Origin: Inia geoffrensis | Lineage: Eukaryota; Chordata; Mammalia; Artiodactyla; Iniidae | DNA length: 64,000 bases | NCBI GenBank assembly: GCA_036417435.1 | Contig: CM070905.1 | Coordinates: forward strand, 25,397,592 to 25,461,591 | Direction: 5' to 3' | Shown: piece after piece, positions 1-11,890 of the stretch | Layout of the letters: every line of letters starts with the position of its first letter | How positions within the stretch are numbered: the stretch's first letter is position 1 | Made by a program: the position numbers and the translations under genes | The notes under the pieces: model-generated | What the model was told of the DNA's origin: nothing | What the model saw: only the letters and a program-made list of their open reading frames with translations | Databases searched by the model: none

Positions 1-2126
1 GTGTTGATAAGTAAAAAGGAAGTATTAAGGTCCCAGTTTTGTTCATAAACAAGGCACAGATGTAACAAAAGGATAAAGCCGTGTATGTAATGCACCAAAC
101 TGTTGAAAGTGGTCATCTCTAAGTGGAGGGTTTAAGGTTGAATAGTTCTCTTTTTTAATCGTTTCCCCTATTTTCCAAATATTCTGTAATGTATATCTGT
201 CATATTTATATTCAGGAAAAATATATATATATACACACATACTTTGTGAATTAAGGACTGAAATCCAGGGCCACTTCAGAGTATTATTTTCCTTTTCTAG
301 TTATCTTTAGTTTACAAAACTCAATCACATACACTTTCTCATTTAACAGAAACTCAACCCCAGGTAGCTTCCCACTACCACTTGTAATAGCTTAATTTTC
401 TATTCCACAGATTTGGAGAATAAAATAATTATTTTCCAAAAAATTCATTATTGGAATTCCTTCTTTACTTTACTTCTTTATTCCTCCCCTCCAATTCATT
501 AGAGCACATCATCCATGGCTCCCCTTTTGTAAAGAACCAAAGTATATTACTACAGTTGATCTAGAAGGCAGCCTTCATATTATACGAAGCAGTGTAGTAA
601 CCCAGTGCCCAGGTCCGAAGCATCAGATAGACGGTGGGCAGAGCTAATAAATAAAACAGGTGATATGTGTGCTTCAAATGTATCATCCCCAAACTTCCGG
701 GATTAGATGACACTCTCTTGGGTCTGACAGTTTCCAATTCTGTTCTCTGCTCATCCAGTCGTGCTCATTGGTTCCAGTCGCTAGTTCCTGTCCCTCTTTG
801 TGATGCATTTTACTTCCTCCCTCATGTCCAAGAGCAGGCCATTCTCTTTATATTCTCTCTGGTCCCAGGAAAGGCATGCCTTATCCTTTCTGGAATCTGG
901 GTTCACCACGTTTAACTTCCACTGGGAACGGCCTTCTGTGGCTCAGTCAGCCTTAACTCAGCCCGAGGCTTGTGAACTGCCTGCTAACGTTGTGTGGTCT
1001 CGGCTGTATTATGCCATCACCTCCATTGAGCTGAATCTTACCTGTGCTTCTTGCCACCTTCTTTACTTCCCCGCCTTTTTTTTTTTTCTCCTTTTGAGTT
1101 CATGCAACCCTTAAAATCTCTAGTTCCATTCAGTTCTTTCTTGACTTAATTTTAGGTCGTTGTTTCCTGCCTGAGAGAAAGATCTATAGACAGATCTCTA
1201 ACGAAGATCAGGGAGAAGTTTCTCCCGCTGGCTGCAGGCCTTCCTTCCAGCACCCTTGCTGTCACCCTGTGTAGGTGCTGCTTCTGCTCGTTTTACCCAT
1301 CTCACCCCGCTCTGGACTGGATGGTTGGTTCACTAATTAAATGACTACATTCAAGGGTTCTGATGCATTCCCAGCTCAGACACTGTTGCATATCAGTTTT
1401 ATTGAATGTATAATTCCTCACTGTTAGGTTAAGCGAATATTTCCCCCCTATAGCTAGTGGTCCTATGGTCGGTGGAGTTCACGAGTTCTGAAATTCACAG
1501 ATGCTGAGGGTGATAGATGCCTGGAACTATTATCCATGCTCTCTGATTCAAATTTTTATATTCATAAAAACATTAATTGCCCTAATAATTAGTAAATGTT
1601 AGAAAATGTTAGTAAAATTCTACTAATACAGTGCAGTTGTTATCTTGTTTATAAGGAATTGTGTGTAACATTATTTTGGAAAAAAAAAAAGTAGAGTTTT
1701 ACTGCTTAGAAATTATCCTCAGTGCCACTGGTCTATTTAATGTCAAGAAAACATTTTAGGCTCATTTTTATTTCCCAAAAGGTTGTTTTTGTTTGTATAG
1801 ACACAGTCTGACTCAGTCTACATGATTCCATATTAACTACTTGATGTCTTATTTTCCTTATCTAAAAAAATTAGAGATAATACCTCATGGATCAAATCAT
1901 TGTAGCAGTCAGTAAATACAAATTGCAGTGTGAACATACTAAATCACAGCCATACTGCATAGCCACAGTATGGCTTATGCACATAGCCATACTGTGTGCA
2001 TAAGCACTTTTCATTTGGGCTCCTTGCTAATGCGTTAATCCGTTGGCAAAGGTTAGACCCTGCAACCAATGACAGATGTGGATGAATTTGTTTCTTTAAG
2101 TACACATTGCCTTCAAAGGCAGTGCT
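1..2126. other. Intronic sequence without recognised features
   Basis: I see no exon and no repeat I can name here. The sequence is AT-rich, with short A and T runs (for example around 1079 and 1680). The open frames at 667-1114 are short, lack recognisable domains and are not supported by splice structure. A local set of short inverted repeats built from CATACTG and TATGGC words lies at 1947-2004. Confidence 0.5.
1974..2004. repeat. Short perfect inverted repeat (10-bp arms)
   Basis: CTTATGCACA at 1974-1983 is exactly complementary to TGTGCATAAG at 1995-2004 across an 11-nt loop. The surrounding 60 bases repeat the words AGCCATACTG and TATGGC several times in both orientations. No function is evident. 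Confidence 0.7.
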
Positions 2127-2350
2127 ACCAAATGTAAAATAGATAGCTAGTGGGAAGCAGCCGCATAGCACAGGGAGATCAGCTCGGTGCTTTGTGACCA
2201 CCTAGAGGGGTGGGATAGGGAGGGTGGGAGGGAGACGCAAGAGGGAGGAGATATGGGGATGTATGTATATGTATAGCTGATTCACTTTGTTATACAGCAG
2301 AAACTCACACACCAGTGTAAAGCAATTATACTCCAATAAAGACGTTAGAA
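2127..2350 (+). mobile_element. L1 LINE 3' UTR, 5'-truncated
   Basis: The sequence matches the 3' end of young artiodactyl/cetacean L1. It has the AGATCAGCTCGGTGC block, a G-rich tract (GGGGTGGGATAGGGAGGG), TATACTCCAATAAAG with its polyadenylation signal, and an A-tail. The same element type appears again at 57089-57272. The G-rich tract at 2207-2232 could form a quadruplex, a feature known from L1 3' UTRs. I could not find a clear target duplication. Confidence 0.85.
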
Positions 2351-3119
2351 AAAAAAAATTTTCAATAGTAAACACAGCTTGTCTGTGAAAGCAAGCATCT
2401 CTGACAACTAAAGGGATCCCCCATCAGTCCCAGCTGTTACCTATGACCCCTTCTCATGGCTGCTCCAAGATGGTGACATGAGGAAGGGTCAGAGTTATTA
2501 GATCCCTTCCCAACTGGCATGCCGTTAGATGCCTGAGGAGATCAAGGCTGGTCTTTGACTATGCCCATCCTTCATATTCCTCACTGTTTGGACCGCCACA
2601 GGGGGGACCAGGAATGAGGCATAGTCCCTCACAACTCATTCTGATTATCATGGCCATCATTAGCCCTTATATCACTCTCCACATCCCCAAAACTTTGGCA
2701 TTTAATGCCCCTTGGCATTGTTTTATGGTTATTATTTCTAGTTTATATTTTGTTACCCCTACCTCCCTCCCCAAAAGAAAGCCAACACTAAAAGTTCAGT
2801 GGGCAGTTCCCTGACTTAGATAACTATGTGGTAGACTATTTAGGATAGATTTTAGTATTTATATTACGTTGCCAACAATGGAGAAATAGCTGAACACAAT
2901 ACTTACTTTCTGCAATAGGAGAGAGTACCAAGGTTAGCCCAATTTCTATGCATTTCTGTAAACATAGTTTTCCTGGCAGGTGATTTTAATGCTATGTTAC
3001 TCTCTCTATGTTACAAAGCAGGTGCCGTGCTTTGGAAATACATCCATCTCGGGATTCGGCTAAATCACACGTGGATAGTTTGATAAATCCTGTAGTGACT
3101 GAGCAAAAGAAAGTGACTT

Positions 3120-3151
3120 CTGGTCCAAAGTCCAAAGTGACTTTGGACCAG
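3120..3151. repeat. Perfect hairpin (12-bp arms, 8-nt loop)
   Basis: CTGGTCCAAAGT at 3120-3131 pairs exactly with ACTTTGGACCAG at 3140-3151. It is made largely of the local word TCCAAAGT/ACTTTGGA and probably arose by short templated duplication. No known RNA family is recognised. Confidence 0.75.
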
Positions 3152-3252
3152 CTATTTAGTTTCTGTTATCTGTACATTTTGGATATTATTTGATAAGTCA
3201 AAACAACCACAGATTCAAATGCCTAATATATATTTACAATAAGATATTCCAG

Positions 3253-3464
3253 GGCTTCCCTGGTGGCGCAGTGGTTGAGAGTCCGCCTGCCGATGCAGGG
3301 GACACGGGTTCGTGCCCCGGTCCGGGAAGATCCCGCGTGCCACGGAGCGGCTGGGCCCGTGAGCCATGGCCGCTGAGGCTGCGCGTCCGGAGCCTGTGCT
3401 CCGCAGCGGGAGAGGCCACAGCAGTGAGAGGCCCGTGTACCGCAAAAAAAAAAAAAAAAAAAAA
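3253..3464 (+). mobile_element. Cetacean tRNA-derived SINE (CHR type), full length
   Basis: This is a complete copy from the GGCTTCCCTGGTGGCGCAG head, through the RNA polymerase III box-like GGTTCG region, to the CCGC-poly(A) end. It is flanked by a perfect 12-bp target duplication, AAGATATTCCAG (3241-3252 and 3465-3476). The intact duplication and long A-tail mark a fairly recent insertion, in the same orientation as GRM8. Confidence 0.93.
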
Positions 3465-4561
3465 AAGATATTCCAGAAAATGTTACATTATGTGGTCATT
3501 TAAGGATAGTATGTCAGTCAGGGATAACCCTGGTTCCAGATGAGTAACCAGTAACTGAGACCAAGAAGGATGAGATGTTTAAAATTTTGCATTTTATTTC
3601 ATAGGATTATGGGATCCAACTGGGATCTATTCTCATAGGATAGGGGGTTAGTGAAGTTCATGATACAGAACTCAGCCAGATGTTCTAATAGACTGAGCTC
3701 CAAATATAATATTAAATGAATGAGCGAACGAATATTAAGAGCTGAGGATATTCTGATTGTCTTTATGATAGTGTGAAAGTTAGGAAAAGCACATTTAAGC
3801 AGAATCAATATTCTGTCTGAAAAACATAATCCATGTTGCACCCTCCCTTTTACATATCTCCCTTACTTTTCCTTTTCTACCCTCATTTTCTCAGTCTGTT
3901 TCTTCAGGTCACTTCTGTGTTCGCCAGAGCCCTTTCCTTCTGTCAGTGATAATTAGCATCAGTTCCCTGTGGCTCTTCCCGGATTTTTTTTTTTCAACCG
4001 AATAGTCCTTTTTTTCTTGAACGTTTCCTACCGCTTTAAATTCTTCATTAACTGTGATTAAGTTTACCCAAGGCTCAAATACCTGTAAAACGTTCTGAAA
4101 CTGAATTATTTGATTTGCCTGCTCAGCTTTCCTAGTCTTGCCTAGTTTTAAGACCATTACATCTAAAATTGCGCCTGGGAGATGGTGTGATCACAGAGGG
4201 GAAAATAAATGATGGCATTGTTAGTGAAAGTTTAATGATGAGTTTCGCTGGAAGAATCTCACACTTCAGTGTTCTTTGTGTGTCATGCTGATAAGTGGCT
4301 AATAACTTTAAATGCCCTCATTTTAGGTTTAATTTATTAAAAACACAGTTTTCAAGTCAACATAAATACTGGGTACAAACTCAGTCTAGAAGAAAATTAA
4401 CCTCACATTGTCCTTTGTAAACTTTGTTGCTTACCTCAGCAAGTCTCTTTGATTTTAATTCTGTAGATGTTTATTTTCTTAAACCTGCCATAATTTTTCT
4501 GATGAAGGAGGTAGAACTGGAGGTTCGTCTTCAGGATGAAGTATTCCATTTTTTTTTCCAG

Positions 4562-4782
4562 TTTTTTTTTTTTTTTTCTTTTTTTTTTTTTGTGGTACGC
4601 GGGCCTCTCACTGTTGTGGCCTCTCCCGCTGCGGAGCACAGGCTCCGGACGCGCAGGCCCAGCGGCCATGGCTCACGGGCCCAGTCGCTCTGCGGCATGT
4701 GGGATCTTCCCAGCCGGGGCACGAACCCGTGTCCCCTGCATCGGCAGGCGGACTCTCAACCACTGCGCCACCAGGGAAGCCC
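4562..4782 (-). mobile_element. Cetacean tRNA-derived SINE (CHR type), antisense
   Basis: This is a full-length copy in reverse orientation. It has a poly(T) at 4562-4591, the reverse complement of the GC-rich body, and the inverted head CCACCAGGGAAGCC at the right end. The flanks share CCATTTTTTCCAGTTTTT, differing only in the T-run length (about 4547-4570 and 4781-4798), which fits a target duplication. The antisense T-tract upstream of GC-rich sequence is the type of configuration that can be exonised, but no splicing evidence is visible. Confidence 0.9.
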
Positions 4783-4799
4783 ATTTTTTCCAGTTTTTA

Positions 4800-6829
4800 G
4801 AACCTGAAGCCAGGAGAGGTTAAATTTGCAGAAATGGATAGTAGCAAAGCCAGACCAGAACCAAGGGATTTGTCTGTTTTTGGAGTCTGGCTATACACTG
4901 GTTACCAGGGACATTCATTATAACCATAAACCATATTGTCATATCAATTGGTCTGAAAACCACTCTTGTCACCTAATGTCAACTCAAGTCCAGATGTAGA
5001 GGAAGTATTGGAATACACATACACCTGCTTAGGGCTCTGGTTGTTATTAGAAATGATTATAGAGTTCACTTTAATTCAAATAGATGGTACTTTCTCTTGA
5101 TTCTAGGGAAAGTTGTAACCCTCTTACAGTCCTGCTATATGAACTCTAAGACTATGTATGCCATTGTGACTTTTAAATCCAGCAGTTGTTTATAGTCAGT
5201 GTTATAAGGTCTACTGAGAATCATCAAAGGGAATGTTTTGCATCACCTGAGATAGTCCTGGGTCCAGTTATTTCCCCTTCTTCCCCACGATGGATATTAC
5301 CAAAATAAGCTCTGTTACTACTTCTGAGAAGATAAATGGAAATATAGATTGCTCTTTGATTAGAAAGCAAACAACCCTATTGGACTGAACTATATTAGAA
5401 TAAATACCAAGCATATTCATGGGTATTCTTGTTACAGATTATTTGCCCTAGAATATTATTTTTACTTAGTTTTGTTTATATTGAGGTTTTCATATCTAAC
5501 ATAGTCCGTTTTTTAAAATTGTAAGCCATAGAGGCAGCTGAAAAGTGGACTGCTTTGATATGGGTAAGTACATTCTCTGATAAGGTTTTGTGCTTTTAGG
5601 AACTGTAATTCTTATCTACATAATCAATGTAATTGTCTCCTTATTTCTGTTGGGGTTTCCTTATTTAATAAAATTTGAGATGAAATTAGTTATTTCATAC
5701 CATTGGAAAAGAGTTTTATTTTCTTATTTAACAAGTCAACTTATTTGACCATTTCATGATAAGTGATTTGCATCTTTCACTCTGATTGAATTACCTGTTT
5801 TGGTTGAGTTCACCCCTCCACCTCCTGTACACACCCCTGCTCCTGGGGTGATTGTAAGGGGTTGCAGTAGAGATAAATGTGATAAAACCACATTGATATC
5901 ACATGTTTCTCTTGACCACTTTTGAACCCTTTTGATTCTTACATATTTTAGAGAATTCTCCGTAAAATTCAAAACTCGTTATTCCTCAGGGAGTCCTTAT
6001 CACGCTTCAGGATTCCCACTGAATTGTAGGTGAGGTCAGTGTTGCTGTGACTAATCACTAACTGGGACACGTGTGTCACTAAGGAGACGTGTCAAAGCTC
6101 AAGTGACTCCCAGCCTTGGGAAGAGGGAGGTACATAGAATTGAGCTGAAACCTCTAAAATAAAGAATGTAAGCCCTCATAAGTGGTTCTTCCTCCTTTGT
6201 TTTCTGTCATCACATCTAGATGTTCACATTTGGGATCCACAGTTTTATACACAGATGAAGATAGTATGATTAACTTAATATGAAATGCACCAAGCTAACG
6301 TGGCTTCTAAAAGCCTGAGGCCATCTTTGCACAACCATTTTGAAAGTAATTTTCCAATGAAGTCCTCAGATTATATTGTCACTGTAGGGATAACCCAGGA
6401 ATAATATAGACCTGCGAAAAGTGCTTCAGTAACTATGGTGGGAATACAGTGTTTCCCTGAAGTTTCCTTCTAAGGATTACATCATCCTAATAATCATGCT
6501 TTGAACATTACAATCGTTCAGCATTTGTTCATTTAAAAGTTTGTTTAAATCCTAGTATTTTTTTCTGTTTATTATTTGTATGTTTGAGATAATAGAGTTT
6601 CAAAATGCCCGACTTGTTAGTATCTACCAATCCCTCCCTGATCCTGAAGCATAAATGCATGTAGCCATCTGAGAAAATAGGCAGGCTGGGCTTTTGGTTT
6701 GGGGTCTTCAGCTATCAAATTAGTCCCGCTTGACAGTCCCATCATTCCTGCCCTTCTCTTTAAAGCTGTGACAGGAACCACATAAAGGAAGGACCACAGA
6801 CTGCAGAGGAATCGAGGGCATTACCATTT
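4800..6829. other. Intronic sequence without recognised features
   Basis: The sequence is AT-rich. I recognise no exon, RNA gene or transposon in it. Short open frames such as 5754-5972 on the minus strand show no domain features. Confidence 0.5.
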
Positions 6830-7873
6830 GAAATGATTAATTCAAATATTGGACAGATGTTTTTGAACAGTGACTCTGTGTGTCAGGCGCCACACTAGGC
6901 GTGAAGTATTAGAGAGAAACAAATCAGACTAGTTATCATCCTTATGAAAACCAGATAAGCAGGGAATAGAGAGAAAATAAAACATCGCATCAAGAAATAG
7001 GTAATTTCCAAGTGTGATAAGTGATATGAAGGAAAAGTCAAGCATGACTCCAGAGAGTATAGTCAGCACTAATTCTTCACTGACACTGGCAGGATAAGAA
7101 GGTGTTTTCAGAGTTTGGCATGAGGTCATGCTGGCTTGGCAGAGAGAGGAAGCAGCATGTGTAAAGGTCCTGATACAGAAAACCCCTTCTGTTTTAAAGA
7201 GGTGAAGTGAGGTCAGAGACGTAGGATCCTGGTGAAATAAATCGCAAAGGGGGTAAATGTTGTAGATGAAGAGTCCAAATTACTCAGGGCTTCGGAAGTG
7301 ATAGTAAGGCTCTTGACTTGTTTTTTCCCATGGCTAAGCAATGAGACAGGATTGAGAAATTTACAGAAAGGGAATAACATGACCTTGGTTTTGAGGAATT
7401 TACTTTGCTATGAGGAGAATACATTGGAAGAGAATGAAGTAGGAAAGGTGTGAGGGATTTTAGAATCAGGTGTTTTGGTTCATTTGTGTGATAATGGTGA
7501 TTTGATTTGGGATGGTAGCAGATGGAGATATACATGAGTGGACGAATTCAAGGTGTTCTTTGCAGGCCAAACTGACCACTTGGAAAATGTGGAGGGTAAC
7601 AAAGAGAATATTCAGTGATAGCTTGCAGGTTCTCGATGTAAGCAACAGTTGATGGTGTTGCCATATGCTTAGATGCAAGCCATTTGGGATAGAGTAGAGG
7701 GGGATCAGTAGTTCAGTTCTGTACATGTTAAGTTTGAGATGGCTGTGAAATATCTGAGTGAGAATGTCAAGGGCATAGTCAAATATGTGAATCTGCAATT
7801 TGAAGAGAGGAACGAGCCAAGTTAGGAATTTGACTATTTTATCAGGATTTTTTGTTTCAGTAATAAAAGCCAA
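6830..7873 (-). mobile_element. LINE L2 fragment, antisense (end of reverse transcriptase region)
   Basis: The reverse strand carries decayed L2 open reading frame text, with recognisable phrases such as HSHLKLNMYRTELL, the L2 equivalent of the HRHLKLNMSKTEL segment after the polymerase core. On the plus strand the same DNA shows typical L2 antisense phrases (CAGCATGTGTAAAGGTCCTGA, GACATGACC-like words). It is ancient, with frameshifts and stops. It likely belongs to the same original insertion as the pieces at 8411-9250. Confidence 0.7.
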
Positions 7874-8139
7874 ATCTGACTAATTCACCCCAAAAAATTA
7901 TTAAAGGATATAGGTAAGTTTACAGACTTTTCAGGAGTACCCATTGGGGATAGGCCCTTTGCAAACTCACCCCACAGAGGTCGGCTAAGAAAGACAGCAG
8001 TGCTCCTACCTTTGGGCAAAGTCCTGGTGGCTTACAGTACAGATAGCACCAGCCCGTGCACTGCATGCAGGGGATCGAGCAACTGGCTCTCTTCCTTTGG
8101 AGAGTGTTGTTTCATGAAATGCAAGATTAGAGACTGATT

Positions 8140-8410
8140 AACGAAGAATTAACATTAATAATATTACCAATTATAAAAATAACAATTGAAAAATCCTTGC
8201 TATGAGATAGGTATAAAGTCAAACATTTTACATGAATTATATCATGTCATCGCCAAAAAATAAAATAAAAAACAACAAAAAACAAAAAACCATGAAAGGG
8301 AAATAATTGCTATCCCCATATATGGGTAAAGAAGTTTAAAAGGGTCTCATATCTAGTATGTGGTGGGACTGGGATTCCAACTCACCTAAGATCCCAGAGC
8401 TCATTTTCTT
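8140..8410 (+). mobile_element. MIR SINE (probable), interrupted by an A-rich patch
   Basis: The order of blocks fits a MIR: CTATGAGATAGGTATAAAGTC, TTTTACATGAATTATATCATGTCAT, CTATCCCCATATATGGGTAAAGAAG, then GGGACTGGGATTCCAACTCACC. An A/CAAAA-rich patch at about 8255-8290 interrupts the core. It separates two antisense L2 fragments. Confidence 0.6.
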
Positions 8411-9250
8411 AAGCAAGGTAGGTGTTAGCATACAACTGAGAGGCCATGGAAAGTGAGAACTGATAAGTGTCTCCAGGTTAGACAGCGTGGATGCAATTGG
8501 TGACCTTTGAAAGGGACGCTTCAGTACGAAGGGAGAGAGAAAACTAGAGGGCTGAAGAGTAAAGGAAGATGGGGTAGTGAGTGGAAGGAGCCTTTTTAGG
8601 TTACTTTCAAGAACTTTGGCTGAGAAGAGAAATGGAAAGATAAGGTAGTAGCTGAAGAAGATCAGGGTATCAAAGGACGATACCATGTCTTCTCTCTCCC
8701 CTTCCCTCCCCCCTCCCTCCCCTCCTTCCTTCCCTTCTTCCATCCTTCCTTCCTTCCCCTTCTTCTTTCCCTTCCTCTCACCATCTCTTCTTCTCCCACT
8801 CATAATGTAAACTAATGTACATGTAAAGCCTCGGTCAGAAAGAAGAGGTTAAGGAAGCAGTAAGAGATGTGATGGACTATGAAGGCAGGGTCGTGAGCAA
8901 TGACCGGATTGTGTGGAGTGGGCTTGACCTTTAATGGAACAGACACTTTCTCTACTTCAGCTGGAGAGACGGAGAGGCAGGGATGGGTAAGAGACCTTGA
9001 AAATTCAGCTGTGGACTAAAAGCAGGGGCTATGCTTTAGGACTTGTATTTTTTTCTAGTGAAGTATAGGATAGCATCATCAGCAGAGGCGAGAGGAAGGT
9101 GAGGACAACCCGAGACTTAGTAGAGGGGAGAAGACAGGCAATATTTGTTGAAGACAAATAAGAGAGAGCCAGCTGACAGAGAAACGTGGAGAGATTTGCA
9201 GGCAGTGCTGAAGTCTTTTGAATGTTACTGATCATGAATTTAAAGTGATA
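8411..9250 (-). mobile_element. LINE L2 fragment, antisense, split by a pyrimidine tract
   Basis: The minus strand at about 8420-8680 and 8800-9235 encodes degraded L2 polyprotein. Examples are RSPIASTLSNLETLISSHFP, corresponding to the segment just before the polymerase core, and STFLCQLALSYLSSTN further upstream. A pyrimidine-rich low-complexity tract at 8683-8799 sits between the two halves. The order and strand match the L2 piece at 6830-7873. Confidence 0.62.
8683..8799. repeat. Polypyrimidine tract (CCTT/CTTC-rich)
   Basis: About 115 bases are almost purely C and T on the plus strand, with CCTTCC, CCCTCC and CTTCTT words. Such mirror-like homopurine/homopyrimidine tracts can form triplex DNA. 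It lies within an L2 remnant and is prone to length change. Confidence 0.85.
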
Positions 9251-9311
9251 CTAAGGAGATAAGTTGCATTATCCCTCTCACCCCCAGAAAGATATTTTAA
9301 AACTGTAATAG

Positions 9312-9528
9312 GGGCTTCCCTGGTGGCGCAGCGGTTGAGAGTCCGCCTGCCGATGCAGGGAACACAGGTTCGTGCCCCGGTCTGGGAAGATCCCACATGC
9401 CGCGGAGCGGCTGGGCCCGTAAACCATGGCCGCTGAGCCTGCGCGTCCGGAGCCTGTGCTCCGCAACGGGAGAGGCCACAACGGTGAGAGGCCCGCGTAC
9501 CGCAAAAAAAAAAAAACAAAAAAAAAAA
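9312..9528 (+). mobile_element. Cetacean tRNA-derived SINE (CHR type), full length
   Basis: This is a full-length copy closely similar to those at 3253 and 47411, ending in an A-tail with one C interruption. The flanks (AAAACTGTAATAG on the left and AAAACGAATAG on the right) are similar but imperfect, so the target duplication is uncertain. It sits just beyond the 5' side of the antisense L2 fragment. Confidence 0.9.
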
Positions 9529-9529
9529 C

Positions 9530-11665
9530 GAATAGATTGAGGACTGAATAAGGCTTGTAGCAGAGAGACATCAGCATCCTCATTGAGAATATCTCTTTCC
9601 TTTGGGAAAATGCTTATCTGTTATGCCATTTTCTGGGCGTGATTCTATGGACCCTGGTCATGACTATCCCTGTACAAAACATATGGTTCACGCACTGAAA
9701 TAGATGTTCCCAGTTAAAGGCAAAAACAGAAACACACAGGTAATTATAGTGCAATATATGAAATGTATCTCACTAGAGAGGGCTGGGTAATCTTTCTTTC
9801 TGAAGTTCTTCCCTCAATTACTTTATCATATATATACTCATATATCCTCACTAGCCAAGCATCCAGGCTAGTTCCCTCATCACTTTGAGGAATTCATTTA
9901 CTTTAAATGTATAGAGGTATCTTTTGAAGGTACATTAAGTATTTGGCACTCAGTGTAATGTAAACATATGGTTAAATAAATAGTCCCAGCTAATATTCCT
10001 AGAGGAAGAAGAGTAAGAAAAATAAGTAAATGTTTCCATTGTGTTATTTTTCCATTCCCCAGGGTAATTAAACAAAACATTTTGCCTTGATTTAACTATT
10101 TAGCATAAGAAAACGATCCCTATAAAATACCTGTGAAACTGAAAATACTTGTGAAATCTATTCACATTTTCATTTACCAAGGATCATCATCAGGGCATAA
10201 TGCTTTCTTTAACAACCAGCTGTTTATCTTGAGAACTGCATGTTAAACTGGAATAATTCGCTGTGTTACCAATTTTTCTTTCCCCACTGTGGGAGTTAGA
10301 AGGCATGTGGATATTGGCTGTAACATATCATACTTGTATGGTATATACAGTGTTGCAGAATAAGGAAACTTCAGGCAACAGACAACTCCAAGCGAAGTGC
10401 CAGCTATACACAGAAAGCCAATCATTATTTCCATGAGATCTTGATTGAATAGGCTAATTTTCAGAAGGAGAAAAATTATCCTTCTTTGTGGCATGGCTTA
10501 TCTGCTTAGGGATGTATCATCTATGTCCATGGGAAGCACTGCCATATGGCCATGGCATCGGACATTTTTAATTCTTAAAAATTAGATCTTTAGAAATGCT
10601 GGGGGATGATGTGAGTTCTCACACTTTGCCCACATTCCTTCCAAAACTTAACCAGATTATCATGAAAAAAAAGAACATTTTTGGGGTGAGGAATAGGCTG
10701 CTATTAATATAATTGGAATGATTTATGATTAAAAATTTAAAATTCATTACAAAATGTATATCATATTGAACTTTATTCTAAAAATATTATTATTTATTCT
10801 AAAAATAAAGTTCAATCTGATTTATTCTCAAGCAGCCCTTATGGACAAGTTTTGGAATTGTAACATTGTTCCAAGATACCACCTAATGTAAGATTCACAA
10901 CTGACTTAATAAGTGTATTTCTGGAAAAAAAAAAAAAAAGAAAGAAACACTACATTAAATGTGCATTATGTTTCTCAACCAATCTCACTTTTCTATAAAT
11001 TCATTCAATTGATTTCATTTGACTAATTTCTTTTGTATCACAGCCAACATTTGTGTGTAAGCCTTCCTCATATTCATGGTCTACATATTTTACATGACTT
11101 TGACCTTTGGAGGCACAGTGACTAGCTGCTCTCCAAAACCCCATGCTTATAATCATGACCTCTTTACCTGCCTTAGGGCTGACAAAATAATTTTGAAGCA
11201 TATCTAAAAACACCAGTTTTTGTTTGCATTTCCCATTTGGTTGAATTTACAGTTTTGATTTTTCCACAATAGAAGTATGTATTACTGGACATTAAACAGT
11301 TTCTTCTGAATATCAGCCAGAGGCTCTTGACATTTGCTGAGTTTTAGTCGCTAATGAAACTCTATGGGTGTATGGAATTTCTCTCAGTTTTTCAAATCCT
11401 ATGATATATCTGAAGATATTTGACAGTTTTTAATTGTCTTTAGTTATCCTTCTTCATACGTTTTCAGTGATTTTTTTAATTTGAATAACTATACACATAC
11501 ACAGACATACATATATACATATACACATATACATACAGTTTTATTTGCTTGTGGATATCTTTCTTTCTGAGAAACTAGAAAGCACTTGATCTTGGACTCG
11601 AAAGAAAACATGAGAAGACATTTATTCCCCTACAGTGATACATTGCCTCAAACGATATTAATAAT
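9530..11665. other. Intronic sequence without recognised transposons
   Basis: This is AT-rich unique-looking sequence. Apart from an inverted repeat at 10765-10816, a short A-run at 10925-10939 and an ATACAC/ACATAT-rich patch at 11490-11535, I see nothing that I can name. Confidence 0.45.
10765..10816. repeat. Inverted repeat (13-bp arms) with internal direct repeat
   Basis: ATTGAACTTTATT at 10765-10777 is exactly complementary to AATAAAGTTCAAT at 10804-10816. The 26-nt loop contains a second copy of TTATTCTAAAAAT. The structure is AT-rich and could extrude as a cruciform. Confidence 0.65.
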
Positions 11666-11667
11666 AA

Positions 11668-11890
11668 TGATAGCTAATATTTATGGAGCACTTCTTGTGT
11701 GCCAGGCATAATCTCTAGCATTCTCATCAGCATTAACTCATTTAATCTTCACGCTGATCTCCTCGTCACCCCCATTTTACAGATGAGCCCCAGGGGATGA
11801 AGTAAGTTCTCCAAGGTCACATAGCTCCCAAGTGATGGAACCAAAACAAGCTTCTGATTCTAGCACCTGTGTTCTTGACCATTAGCAATA
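11668..11890 (+). mobile_element. MIR SINE
   Basis: This is a nearly complete MIR. It has GCTAATATTTATGGAGCACT, GTGTGCCAGGCA, ACTCATTTAATCTTCAC, CCCCATTTTACAGATGAG, the CAAGGTCACATAGCT core and the CTGATTCTAGCACC end, all in the expected order. Confidence 0.88.

Noticed and set aside
3253..3330. Possible functional tRNA gene in the SINE head
   Set aside because: The tRNA-like boxes belong to a repeated SINE with poly(A) tail and target duplications; no tRNA cloverleaf with acceptor stem is intact.
3190..3543. Open frame of 117 codons and overlapping minus-strand frames
   Set aside because: All run through the GC-rich SINE body; the same peptides recur at every SINE copy (4424-4823, 9232-9583, 47368-47651, 57647-57986).
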